Shown here piece by piece: positions 26,454-34,645 of a stretch of 64,000 nucleotides of DNA; the stretch's first letter is position 1; each line of letters opens with the position of its first letter. A program made the position numbers and the translations under genes. Where the stretch lies: NCBI RefSeq assembly GCF_039538365.1, contig NZ_BAABCA010000005.1, positions 1 through 64,000 of the forward strand. Reading direction: 5' to 3'. Under the pieces are notes generated by a model, which saw nothing but the letters and a program-made list of their open reading frames with translations, was not told where the DNA came from and searched no databases. The DNA is from Postechiella marina (GTDB taxonomy: Bacteria > Bacteroidota > Bacteroidia > Flavobacteriales > Flavobacteriaceae).

Positions 26454-26486
26454 ACATAGAGGTTTTTAATTGTTAAACCTCTATGT
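26454..26486 (+). promoter_or_regulatory. Perfect 12-base hairpin before the NRPS-like gene
   Basis: ACATAGAGGTTT (26454-26465) pairs exactly with AAACCTCTATGT (26475-26486) around a nine-base loop. It lies 33 bases before the GTG start of the adenylation gene. No T-run follows, so it is not a standard terminator. It may act as an attenuator, an mRNA processing or stability element, or a protein-binding palindrome that changes the ratio of the SbnA/B enzymes to the assembly enzymes. Confidence 0.6.
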
Positions 26487-26519
26487 ATAAGACGTCATCA
26501 AAAATAATCTAATTAAAAA

Positions 26520-28757
26520 GTGACTGAATTTTGGACTAAAAAACTGAGCAATAGTGTATTCACTCAAATTCCACGATGGAGCGAAAATGCTAATCAACAA
26601 AAAAAAGTTGAAAGCTATACCATAAGCTTATCAGAGGAATTATCGCAAAATATAATTGCCTTAAGTAAAAAACTAAAAGCACCTATATCGTCAATTCTTT
26701 TATCATCACATTGCAAAGTTTTAAGTGTTGTATCTGGTAATATTGATATTATTACAGGGTTAAAAATTGGTGTTAACAAAGAAAACACGCTTCCTTTAAG
26801 AGTACAGTGCGATAATGGAAGTTGGAATAAATTAATTAACAATATTATAAGTGAAGAAAAGGCAATTAATCCTTTTCTTCAGTATACCTTAAATAATTTA
26901 AAAGCAGAACTTAATATTGTTGAAAACCTATTTGAAACCTATTTTCTTTATAAAGATCATAATGAAAGTATAGATACGTCTACTGTTAATTTAGACGAAG
27001 ACATTTCGTTTGGTGCTTATTTTTCTAACACTTTAAACAAAACTATACAATTAAACATTTTGTATAATGTAAATGAATTCTCTAGAGAACAGATAGAAAC
27101 AATATCTGAGTATTATTGTAATACTTTAAAGCTAATGGCAAAAGATGAGACAAAATCTCATACGTCACAGTCAATTTTACCAATAAGAGAACAACACACA
27201 TTATTAGAATTATTTAATAATAAAAAAGTAGATTATCCTACAGAAAAAACCTTTGTTGATGTATTCGAAGATCAGGTAAAACAATATCCTGATAAAATAG
27301 CAATACAATTTGAAGACACACAATGGACTTATAATGAGTTAAATAACTATGCTAATACATTAGCAAAACACTTAATTGATAATAAATTAAATATTGAAGA
27401 GTCTGTAATTGTTATTATGGAGCGCGACCAAATTTGGGTAGCAACCGTTTTAGGTATCTTAAAAGCTGGAGGTGTTTATGTACCTGTACGCCCAGATTGG
27501 CCCAAAACCAGAAAAAGTACCATTATTAATAAAACCGATGCCAAATTTGTTATACACGACACTAAAAGTTTGGATGAAATTGAAATTGTAGTCAAAGAAA
27601 ACAATTTTAACTCACAGCTTATTAATGGCAGCCTTTTTTTTAAAAATTCTAAAAACGAAGCTAATCCATCTAGAAAATCTGGGCCCGATAATTTAGCTTA
27701 CATTATTTTTACCTCTGGTTCTACAGGAGAACCAAAAGGCGCAATGATAGAACATAAAGGCATGTTAAATCATTTGTTTTCAAAAGTGAATGATCTTGAA
27801 ATGACAGATATCGATATCGTAGCTCAAAATTCCTCTCAAAGTTTTGATATTTCGGTTTGGCAACTCATCTCAGGTTTAATGGTTGGTGCCAAAACTGTTA
27901 TTTATTCCGATGCATTAATTTTAGATATGCATCAATTCTTAAATCAAGTAAAAGAAGACCGTATTACAATATTAGAATTAGTTCCTTCTTACATGAAAAT
28001 ACTACTTCAATTATGTAAACATAACCGCTCCTTTTTTGAAACCATTAAATACTTAATGGTTACTGGAGAACCTCTAAAAATTGGTTTGGTTACCTCTTGG
28101 TTTAATCTTTTTAAAAAAATACCACTAGTTAATGCGTATGGTCCCACAGAAGCATCAGATGATATTACACATCATTTTATGTATGAGACACCTAAAGGCT
28201 CTATGGTGCCAGTAGGAACAACAATTCAAAATTTAAATGTTTATGTTGTTGATGCCTTTGACCAACTTGCACCAATAGGCACTAAAGGAAATGTGGTTGT
28301 TTCTGGTGTAGGCGTAGGAAGAGGATATATAGGTGACCCTGAAAAAACAAATGCTGTTTTTACTCACGACCATTTAAAGCCTAAAGAAAACCTTAAACTT
28401 TATAAAACTGGAGATATTGGAAGTTGGACACATGAAGGCATACTGCATCTATTTGGACGAGAAGACAACCAAATTAAGCTTAATGGTTACAGAATAGATT
28501 TAGGAGAAATAGAACAATCTTTAAGTAAACAAAAAGGTGTTACTGGTAATGCTGTATTACTAAAAGGAAAATCACTACATGCTTTTTTAGTTTTTGACAG
28601 TGATATTGAAAACAATCAAAACCTAATAGATCAATGTAAAGCTGGATTGCAAAAAGATTTACCTCACTATATGATTCCTAGAAAATTTCATGTTTTAGAA
28701 GATTTACCACTAACACAAAATGGTAAAATAGATCGTAATGCTTTACAAAAATTATAA
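26520..28757 (+). CDS. NRPS-like protein: C-terminal half of a condensation domain plus adenylation domain
   Basis: A 745-residue protein. Residues 1-225 match only the second half of a condensation domain (start FWTKKLSNSVFTQIPRW; end FSREQIETISEYYCNTLKLM). The first half with the catalytic HHxxxDG is absent. About 240-740 is a full adenylation domain: A3 FTSGSTGEPKG near 396, A4 SFDISVWQ, A5 NAYGPTEASDD near 538, A7 YKTGD, A10 NGKIDR with catalytic K736. By eye the pocket positions equal to PheA 235/236/239 are D/I/W and 330/331 are D/D; I do not predict a substrate. No carrier domain is attached; a free carrier follows. The start is GTG: a TAA lies in frame two codons before it and there is no Met until about residue 208. 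Confidence 0.85.
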   Translation: MTEFWTKKLSNSVFTQIPRWSENANQQKKVESYTISLSEELSQNIIALSKKLKAPISSILLSSHCKVLSVVSGNIDIITGLKIGVNKENTLPLRVQCDNGSWNKLINNIISEEKAINPFLQYTLNNLKAELNIVENLFETYFLYKDHNESIDTSTVNLDEDISFGAYFSNTLNKTIQLNILYNVNEFSREQIETISEYYCNTLKLMAKDETKSHTSQSILPIREQHTLLELFNNKKVDYPTEKTFVDVFEDQVKQYPDKIAIQFEDTQWTYNELNNYANTLAKHLIDNKLNIEESVIVIMERDQIWVATVLGILKAGGVYVPVRPDWPKTRKSTIINKTDAKFVIHDTKSLDEIEIVVKENNFNSQLINGSLFFKNSKNEANPSRKSGPDNLAYIIFTSGSTGEPKGAMIEHKGMLNHLFSKVNDLEMTDIDIVAQNSSQSFDISVWQLISGLMVGAKTVIYSDALILDMHQFLNQVKEDRITILELVPSYMKILLQLCKHNRSFFETIKYLMVTGEPLKIGLVTSWFNLFKKIPLVNAYGPTEASDDITHHFMYETPKGSMVPVGTTIQNLNVYVVDAFDQLAPIGTKGNVVVSGVGVGRGYIGDPEKTNAVFTHDHLKPKENLKLYKTGDIGSWTHEGILHLFGREDNQIKLNGYRIDLGEIEQSLSKQKGVTGNAVLLKGKSLHAFLVFDSDIENNQNLIDQCKAGLQKDLPHYMIPRKFHVLEDLPLTQNGKIDRNALQKL

Positions 28758-28788
28758 TAAATAAAAAGTCAAATAAGACATATAGTAC

Positions 28789-29004
28789 ATGGAGAATTTT
28801 AATGAAAATATTGCTGAAATCTTAGAAGTTGAAAAGGTAGAACTTGATAACGAACTTTCTTCTTTTGATGCATGGGACTCGCTTACAATATTATCGATTA
28901 TAGCACTTTGTTTTTCTGATTACAATGTAGAAGTTTCTGCAGAAGAAGTAAACAACGCAGAAACTATTTTAGGACTAAAAAACCTTATTGAAAGCAAAAA
29001 ATAA
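28789..29004 (+). CDS. Stand-alone acyl/peptidyl carrier protein
   Basis: A 71-residue acidic helical protein of the phosphopantetheine-binding family. The attachment serine is S31 in FDAWDSLTILSI, at the start of helix 2 as expected. Helices 1 and 4 (NFNENIAEILEVE; NAETILGLKNLIES) complete the four-helix bundle. It lies 31 bases after the adenylation gene, which lacks a carrier domain, so it is very likely the acceptor of the activated amino acid. No phosphopantetheinyl transferase is in the window. Confidence 0.85.
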   Translation: MENFNENIAEILEVEKVELDNELSSFDAWDSLTILSIIALCFSDYNVEVSAEEVNNAETILGLKNLIESKK

Positions 29005-29054
29005 GCTTTAAAAACGAGTTCTAATAAACACCCTAAATTAAAGAATATATCAAA

Positions 29055-29720
29055 ATGAGAAACGTAATTATTTTAGGCACTGGAGGCTGTGCTGCAGAAA
29101 TAACTTTCTTTATAGAAGATAACAACTTGAGAGTACCTAAAGAAGAAAACATAAATATTTTAGGCTACATCGATTACGCAGATCATCTAAAGGATAATTA
29201 TGACCGATATAATTTTAAAGCGCCTGTTCTTTGCGATATAGATTCTTATGAGCCAAAACTCGGAGAAGAAGTATTACTAGCAGTAATGAGTATAAGCTTT
29301 AGAGAAAAAATGATTGAAGCGCTTAAAAAAAAGAATGCTACAATTGGTAGCTTTTACCACCATAGTGTTGTAAAACCAAAAGAATTAAATATAGGAGAAG
29401 GCAATATAATAGGTCCGTTTTGTATGGTCGAAAAATATGCAATCATTGGTAACCATAATTTAATAGTTTCACACTGTACCATTAGTCACGATTGTGTGGT
29501 TGGTGACAATAACTTTTTCTCTGACACTAATTTAGGTGGAACAACAAAAATTGGTAATAACAACTCTTTTGGTATCCGCTCTTTTACATTACCAGGTATT
29601 ACAATTGGTAACAACAATGTTATTCAAGCGGGAATGTTGGTCGATAAAAATATAAAAGATGACACTACAGTATTTTATCGTTTTAAAGAGAAAGTAATGG
29701 TTATACCTAAAACTAACTAG
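29055..29720 (+). CDS. NeuD/PglD-like left-handed beta-helix acyltransferase
   Basis: A 221-residue protein of the sialic-acid O-acetyltransferase NeuD / PglD family. The N-terminal 80 residues are a Rossmann-like PglD_N domain (VIILGTGGCAAEITFFIED, ILGYIDY). Residues about 108-205 are hexapeptide repeats forming a left-handed beta-helix (IGEGNIIGPFCMVEKYAIIG, IGNNNSFGIRSFTLPGITIG). A catalytic His is likely in VSHCTISHDCVVG. Family members move an acetyl group from acetyl-CoA to an amino or hydroxyl group of a nucleotide sugar. Here it closes an amino-acid-activating operon, so transfer of an acyl or aminoacyl group from the carrier protein is possible (inference). Confidence 0.78.
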   Translation: MRNVIILGTGGCAAEITFFIEDNNLRVPKEENINILGYIDYADHLKDNYDRYNFKAPVLCDIDSYEPKLGEEVLLAVMSISFREKMIEALKKKNATIGSFYHHSVVKPKELNIGEGNIIGPFCMVEKYAIIGNHNLIVSHCTISHDCVVGDNNFFSDTNLGGTTKIGNNNSFGIRSFTLPGITIGNNNVIQAGMLVDKNIKDDTTVFYRFKEKVMVIPKTN

Positions 29721-29773
29721 CATACATAATTACCCTCTTACTAATAATTATTAACATTTGTAAATTTATTTAA

Positions 29774-29811
29774 AAAAGCAGAAGATACCTTTCTAAGGCA
29801 TCTCTGCTTTT
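29774..29811 (+). terminator. Terminator of the diaminopropionate/NRPS-like cluster
   Basis: AAAAGCAGA (29774-29782) pairs with TCTGCTTTT (29803-29811). Inner GAT/ATC and CCTT/AAGG pairs surround a three-base loop, with one bulge and one mismatch. The stem ends in TTTT. It lies 54 bases after the acyltransferase stop and marks the end of the plus-strand operon. Confidence 0.8.
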
Positions 29812-29927
29812 AAAACTTAACTACAACGTTTTAGCTATTACCTTTAAACTTTTAATTATGGTTAGGGCAATTATAATCTCTTCTCTTCGGTATTAACGCT
29901 ATAGATTTAGAGACTATTGATACTACT
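29812..29927 (-). pseudogene. Decayed 5' fragment of a TolB/AraC-type regulator gene
   Basis: This stretch matches the first part of the regulator gene that precedes the cluster. 29828-29883 aligns with 23655-23710 (46 of 56 bases by eye), and 29889-29927 aligns with 23766-23804 (32 of 39). Weaker similarity reaches 29812. The 55 bases between these blocks in the intact gene are missing. They lie between two copies of GGTAATACCG (23711 and 23766), so the loss is explained by deletion between short direct repeats. It shifts the frame. The GTG start is changed to GTA and nothing downstream of about codon 55 is present, so this is a dead remnant in the same orientation as the intact gene. Confidence 0.78.
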
Positions 29928-30319
29928 AATATGGAAATTCCTTTTAGGTATCAGTTTCTTATTTTACAAAAAAAGAGTTTACTTTTCTATACATAATAGG
30001 CCTTTGTGGTTTGAAACATTTAACTATAAAATTAATTAAAAATAAGAATCATCAATATCTAGCTTTATACTTTTTTCTTTTACTACTTTTTAAGAGAGTC
30101 GCTTTTGTTATTAAACCTATCCCGTACAGTACGTTTTAAAATGGAATTATATACTTTTTCTTTTTGTATTACTTTGATAACCTAAACATTAGAACAATCT
30201 TATTTATCCTCTTAAAAAAAACACAATAAAATAGAGAAACAATACTAAATCGCTTTTAAAAATCGTGAAATAAATTCGGGATAACTTCGTTTATGCAAAT
30301 CATAGCTTAACAAGTTTGC
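29928..30319. other. Intergenic stretch without a recognisable gene
   Basis: About 390 AT-rich bases between the regulator remnant and the end of mnmE. I see no open frame of note, no hairpin with a T-run, and no further similarity to the regulator. It may be fully decayed coding sequence. Confidence 0.4.
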
Positions 30320-31708
30320 TTACTTTCCAATACAGAAATTAGCAAAAATATTCCCCAATAAATCATCGTTAGTAATTTCCCCGGTTATTTCACCAAAATA
30401 ATATAACGCCTGACGAATATCTATCGCCATTAAATCTCCCGATAAACCTGACTCTAATCCATATTTTACTTTCTGAATTTCTTCAAAAGCCTTTAATAAA
30501 GAATCATAATGTCTTGTATTAGTTACTATTGTTTCGTTATTACGAAGCGCACCTGTATTTACAAAACCTATCAGCTTTTCTTTTAACTCCTCTACTCCTA
30601 AACCAGATTTAGCCGATAGCAAATGGACGTTTTCAAACTGAAGCTTTAATTGTTCTGATTCTTCTGTATTTAGAGTATCAATTTTATTAGCTATAATTAA
30701 AAGTGGTTTAAGCAGAAACTTATTCTTAATTTTTTCAATTTCTATTTTTAATCGTTTGCTTTCTGTTTTAAATTCTTCGGCAGAAAAAAGAAGTACAACC
30801 ACTTGGGCTTGCTCCATTTTTTCGAAAGTTTTCTTGATACCAATACTTTCAACAACATCTTTAGTTTCTCTAATTCCTGCAGTATCAATAAACCTAAAAC
30901 CAATACCTCGAATTACTAACTCGTCTTCAATAGTATCTCTAGTAGTACCTGCTATATCACTCACAATTGCTCTTTCTTCATTTAAAAGGGCGTTTAAAAG
31001 TGTAGATTTACCAACATTAGGTTCTCCAACGATAGCAACTGGAATTCCGTTTTTAATAACATTACCTACTGCAAAACTGTCTATTAAGCGTTTTAAAACA
31101 AAGGTTATTTTCTCTACTAAGGCTTTAAACTGAGAGCGATCTGCAAACTCTACATCTTCTTCTGCAAAATCTAATTCTAACTCGATTAACGAAGCAAAAT
31201 TTAAAAGTTCTTCGCGCAACTTTGCAATTTCACTAGAAAACCCACCTCGCATTTGCTGCATGGCAATTTGATGTGATGCTTCATTATCGCTAGATATTAA
31301 ATCGGCTACAGCTTCGGCTTGACTTAAATCTAATTTACCATTTAAAAAAGCTCTTAAAGTAAACTCTCCTGCTGTTGCCATTCTACACCCTTGACGCAAA
31401 AATAATTGTATTATTTCTTGCTGAATATAATTAGAACCATGACACGATATTTCTACTACATGCTCTCCGGTATACGAGTTAGGATTTTTAAAAACAGAAA
31501 CTAAAACTTGGTCTATAGTTCTATTATTATCTACAATATGCCCTAAATGTATGGTATGTGTAGCTTGTTTGCTAAGTAATTTACCCGAAATAGATTTAAA
31601 TTTTTTCTCTGCAATAGCAATAGCTTCTTGGCCAGACAAACGTATTACAGCAATAGCTCCCGCTCCAGATGGTGTTGCTAATGCAACTATAGTATCTTGA
31701 TGTATCAT
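30320..31708 (-). CDS. mnmE: tRNA uridine-5-carboxymethylaminomethyl modification GTPase MnmE
   Basis: A complete 462-residue MnmE. The N-terminal formyl-tetrahydrofolate-binding domain begins DTIVALATPSGAGAIAVIRLSG. A helical domain follows. The inserted G domain has G1 GEPNVGKST (about 223), G2/G3 TTRDTIEDE and DTAGIRET, and G4 NKID. The C-terminus is FCIGK with the conserved Cys. With MnmG it installs the cmnm5 group on the wobble uridine of several tRNAs. It stands alone here. The minus strand reads TATTTTTG then TGGC directly before the ATG, so the mRNA may have little or no leader. Confidence 0.97.
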   Translation of the reverse strand: MIHQDTIVALATPSGAGAIAVIRLSGQEAIAIAEKKFKSISGKLLSKQATHTIHLGHIVDNNRTIDQVLVSVFKNPNSYTGEHVVEISCHGSNYIQQEIIQLFLRQGCRMATAGEFTLRAFLNGKLDLSQAEAVADLISSDNEASHQIAMQQMRGGFSSEIAKLREELLNFASLIELELDFAEEDVEFADRSQFKALVEKITFVLKRLIDSFAVGNVIKNGIPVAIVGEPNVGKSTLLNALLNEERAIVSDIAGTTRDTIEDELVIRGIGFRFIDTAGIRETKDVVESIGIKKTFEKMEQAQVVVLLFSAEEFKTESKRLKIEIEKIKNKFLLKPLLIIANKIDTLNTEESEQLKLQFENVHLLSAKSGLGVEELKEKLIGFVNTGALRNNETIVTNTRHYDSLLKAFEEIQKVKYGLESGLSGDLMAIDIRQALYYFGEITGEITNDDLLGNIFANFCIGK

Positions 31709-31712
31709 GCCA

Positions 31713-31720
31713 CAAAAATA
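31713..31720 (-). promoter_or_regulatory. Candidate -7 element next to the mnmE start
   Basis: Minus strand TATTTTTG matches TAnnTTTG and ends four bases before the ATG at 31708. If used, transcription would begin at or within the start codon, giving a leaderless message. No clear -33 TTG was seen. Confidence 0.4.
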
Positions 31721-31995
31721 TGAAATTGTAATTGGTATTTATGCTTTCGTAAAATATTAAATATGTGCAGCTATCTACTCTTAATTTAATAACAAAAACT
31801 AGCAATGTAAATTAATAGTCTTAACACTAATACATAATTACTACCACGCGTAAAACTAACTAAAACCAATACTTAAGCTATAATTTATAATTAAAAGCAT
31901 AAAAAAATTAACCATATGAACAACATAATAAGATTTTACACAACTTATAAATAAGTGTCAAATATTAATTTTACTAAAACATATTTAACTAAACT

Positions 31996-33192
31996 ATGAT
32001 TAAAAACAACTTAACAAAAGCCTTTTTACTTTTACTGCTAATCTCTCTATTTACATGTAGTAATAGTGATAACGACACAGAAGAAAAAGAACAAGACACC
32101 ATTTTACCAACACTAAGTTGCCCAACAACAATTAATGTTACAATAGACGTTTTTACAAATGAAGCTATTGTAAACTACACCACACCCATTGGCACAGATA
32201 ATTTAGACGGTGTAACAACCAATCAAATTGCAGGATTAGCCTCTGGAGATAGTTACCCAATAGGCACAACAACAAATACGTATCAAGCTAAAGATGCTGC
32301 TGGTAACATAACCACTTGTAGTTTTGATGTTATTGTAACACAAAGCGAAGCATCTGCAAATTTACCTTATTTTATTAACACAAATCCAACCCCAACAGGT
32401 AAAAAGTGGACAAAAGTAGAGAATATGTCTGATGAATTTGAAGGTATAACCTTTAACGACGCTAAATGGCATAGAGACCCAGCGACCGATCCTTTTGGTT
32501 GGTATGGCAGACCTCCTGCTCTGTTCGATTCTGACAATGTAACTGTTAGCGATGGTAACTTAAATATAACGGTACTTAAGTACGACACACCAAAAACTGT
32601 AAAAGGTACCACATGGACACATGGTGGCGCTATTTTACGATCTAAAGAAAAGGCTAAATATGGTATGTATTACGAGTGTAGAATGCAGGCAAATAAAACC
32701 GTAATGTCTTCTACATTCTGGATTGCTTTTTTACAGAATTGTAATTCTGGCCCTGTTAGAAAATTAGAACTAGACATACAAGAATGTGTTGGTCGTGTAC
32801 ATAGTGGCACACAGTCTTGGGCCAAAAATTTTGCAAACATATACGCATCAAATACATGGAGACACGATAGAGATTGCGATACAGAGGTAACTGGTGCAAA
32901 ACAATCACCTGCAAAAACCATATTATCAGAAAAAAATAACTCTAGGTTTTTTGTCTACGGATGCTGGTGGAAATCGCCTACCGAAATTTTATTTTATCTA
33001 GATGGAGAGCTATCGCACAGCATTACAAACCCACCTGCTAATTTTGACTTAGAAGGCCATATTACAATGGCTATAGAAACCTATAATTGGAACCCTATTG
33101 AAGATAACGGAGGGATATTTGAAACCGGATCTTTCGACGATTTAACAACAAAATACGATTGGGTTAGAACATGGAAATTAGAAGATAACTAA
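31996..33192 (+). CDS. GH16 family glycoside hydrolase lipoprotein with HYR domain
   Basis: A 398-residue surface lipoprotein. The signal peptide ends LFTC, followed by SNSDNDTEE, an acidic pattern like the Bacteroidota lipoprotein export signal. Residues about 36-115 are a HYR domain (CPTTINVTID, GSYPIGTTT-like turn, AKDAAGNITTCSF). The rest is a GH16 beta-jelly roll. Its catalytic motif ELDIQE has nucleophile E258 and acid/base E263. The substrate-cleft regions MSDEFEG, WYGRPPALFD and GGAILRSKEKAKYGMYYECRM resemble agarase/porphyranase/carrageenase-type GH16 more than laminarinase-type. The natural substrate is probably an algal galactan (inference). A strong terminator follows. Confidence 0.87.
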   Translation: MIKNNLTKAFLLLLLISLFTCSNSDNDTEEKEQDTILPTLSCPTTINVTIDVFTNEAIVNYTTPIGTDNLDGVTTNQIAGLASGDSYPIGTTTNTYQAKDAAGNITTCSFDVIVTQSEASANLPYFINTNPTPTGKKWTKVENMSDEFEGITFNDAKWHRDPATDPFGWYGRPPALFDSDNVTVSDGNLNITVLKYDTPKTVKGTTWTHGGAILRSKEKAKYGMYYECRMQANKTVMSSTFWIAFLQNCNSGPVRKLELDIQECVGRVHSGTQSWAKNFANIYASNTWRHDRDCDTEVTGAKQSPAKTILSEKNNSRFFVYGCWWKSPTEILFYLDGELSHSITNPPANFDLEGHITMAIETYNWNPIEDNGGIFETGSFDDLTTKYDWVRTWKLEDN

Positions 33193-33221
33193 TTATAAAA
33201 TCAAGCTTAAAATTCATTTTT

Positions 33222-33260
33222 ACAGAAACCGCAATGCTAAAACATTGCGGTTTCTGTTTT
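33222..33260 (+). terminator. Strong rho-independent terminator after the GH16 gene
   Basis: A perfect 15-base stem (33222-33236 with 33243-33257) containing CCGCAATG/CATTGCGG, a six-base loop, and a run of T at 33257-33260. It lies 30 bases past the GH16 stop. Confidence 0.92.
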
Positions 33261-33277
33261 ATAAATAATTATATTTG
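33245..33277 (+). promoter_or_regulatory. Candidate promoter of the TlpA-like gene
   Basis: TTG at 33245-33247 and TATATTTG at 33270-33277 are 22 bases apart, fitting the flavobacterial pattern TTG-N17-23-TAnnTTTG. Transcription would start near 33284, just before the ATG at 33297. The -33 part overlaps the 3' arm of the terminator. Confidence 0.5.
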
Positions 33278-33296
33278 ACTCAAAATACTTAAAAAA

Positions 33297-34427
33297 ATGA
33301 AATCTATTATCTACTTGCTTTTATTATGTTCACTTTTTTCTTGTAAACCAGAAATTAAAGATCACTATATAATAAACGGAACAGCGAAAGGTATTTACAA
33401 CGGTATGCGTGCTTATTTAAAAGAACCTAACGAGCGTGGTCAACTTATTAATAAAGATACAGCTATTGTTTTAGACGAAAAATTCTCGTTTAAAGGCGTA
33501 AGAAACGAACCTACCCTGGAGTATTTATATATTGATGGGCATAAAAACTATTTACCATTAATTATAGAAAACGGAGCCATCGATATTGCAATAAATAAAG
33601 ATAGCATAGAAACATCCAATGTTAGCGGTACAACCAACAATAAAGAGTATGCGCTGTATAGCAAAGAACAACGCCAATTAAATACGCGTATAAAAACGTT
33701 AACAAATCAATTTAAAAAAGCTACAATACAAAATGCAACTAATAAAAGTGAGTTATATAAAAACATAATAGAAAACCGAAAAAAATTATCTAACCTAAAT
33801 TTAGATTTTATAAAAAATCATGAGAACTCGTATGTTTCTGCCATTATTTTAAATAGTATTATAACAGACAAACAAACCTCTATTACAGACTTAGAAAACT
33901 TATTTTCTGGCTTAACAGAGGCTATTAAAAACTCTGAATACGGTAAGTATATAAATGCTTCTATTCTAAAGCAAAAACAATTAAGGCAACAACAAAAAGG
34001 CATTCAAATTGGAGATATGGCACCTAATTTTACAGCTAATACTCCAGAAGGAAAACCACTAGCGTTATACGATATTAAGGGTAAAGTAACTATTATAGAT
34101 TTTTGGGCTTCATGGTGTGGACCTTGTCGTAGAGAAAACCCCTATGTTGTAAAAACGTACAACAAATTCCATGAAAAAGGATTAGAAATAATTAGTGTAT
34201 CTCTAGATAAAAACGGACAAAAAGATAGATGGATAAAAGCCTTACAAGACGACAACATGTCTTGGCACCATGTATCTAACCTACAATCTTGGCAAGATCC
34301 TATTGCAAGAAGCTATGGTGTACGCTCTATTCCTGCTACTTTTATTTTGGACGCGTCTGGTAAAGTAATTGCAAAAAACTTAAGAGGTAGCGCTCTAGAA
34401 AATAAAATAGCAGAACTTATTTATTAA
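33297..34427 (+). CDS. TlpA-like thiol-disulfide oxidoreductase lipoprotein (DUF4369 plus AhpC/TSA domain)
   Basis: A 376-residue periplasm-facing lipoprotein. The signal peptide ends SLFSC, then KPEIKD. Residues 22-120 resemble the DUF4369 beta-domain (YIINGTAKGIYNGMRAYLKE). A helical linker spans about 120-235. The C-terminal 140 residues are a thioredoxin-fold domain with active site W273-CGPC-277 in DFWASWCGPCRRE and the cis-Pro region SIPATFILD. Such proteins keep periplasmic or c-type-cytochrome thiols reduced. It is downstream of the GH16 gene but separated by a terminator, so it is probably transcribed on its own. Confidence 0.87.
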   Translation: MKSIIYLLLLCSLFSCKPEIKDHYIINGTAKGIYNGMRAYLKEPNERGQLINKDTAIVLDEKFSFKGVRNEPTLEYLYIDGHKNYLPLIIENGAIDIAINKDSIETSNVSGTTNNKEYALYSKEQRQLNTRIKTLTNQFKKATIQNATNKSELYKNIIENRKKLSNLNLDFIKNHENSYVSAIILNSIITDKQTSITDLENLFSGLTEAIKNSEYGKYINASILKQKQLRQQQKGIQIGDMAPNFTANTPEGKPLALYDIKGKVTIIDFWASWCGPCRRENPYVVKTYNKFHEKGLEIISVSLDKNGQKDRWIKALQDDNMSWHHVSNLQSWQDPIARSYGVRSIPATFILDASGKVIAKNLRGSALENKIAELIY

Positions 34428-34645
34428 AATAGCATTTTTATTTTTTACATTTACAAAAACTCTCAACCACTAACTAATTATTATGCTAATTAAAGTCTCT
34501 CAACTCTTTTTTTATTCTCAATCTCAACCGTATTTAAAGCAAAAAAACACATAAAATAGTGACTTTTGGCTTTTTATTGTGTCATAAAAAGCTCTAGACA
34601 TCAATATGTATGACTAAGAACTATTGTTTAAAGTAGCTATTAAAT

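Noticed and set aside
30756..31133. A 125-residue plus-strand open frame opposite mnmE
   Set aside because: It lies over the conserved G domain of MnmE and shows no independent signal.
34569..34592. Nine-base inverted repeat GCTTTTTAT/ATAAAAAGC before the gene at 34646
   Set aside because: All but two pairs are A-T, there is no T-run after it and no clear role. Too weak to list as a terminator.
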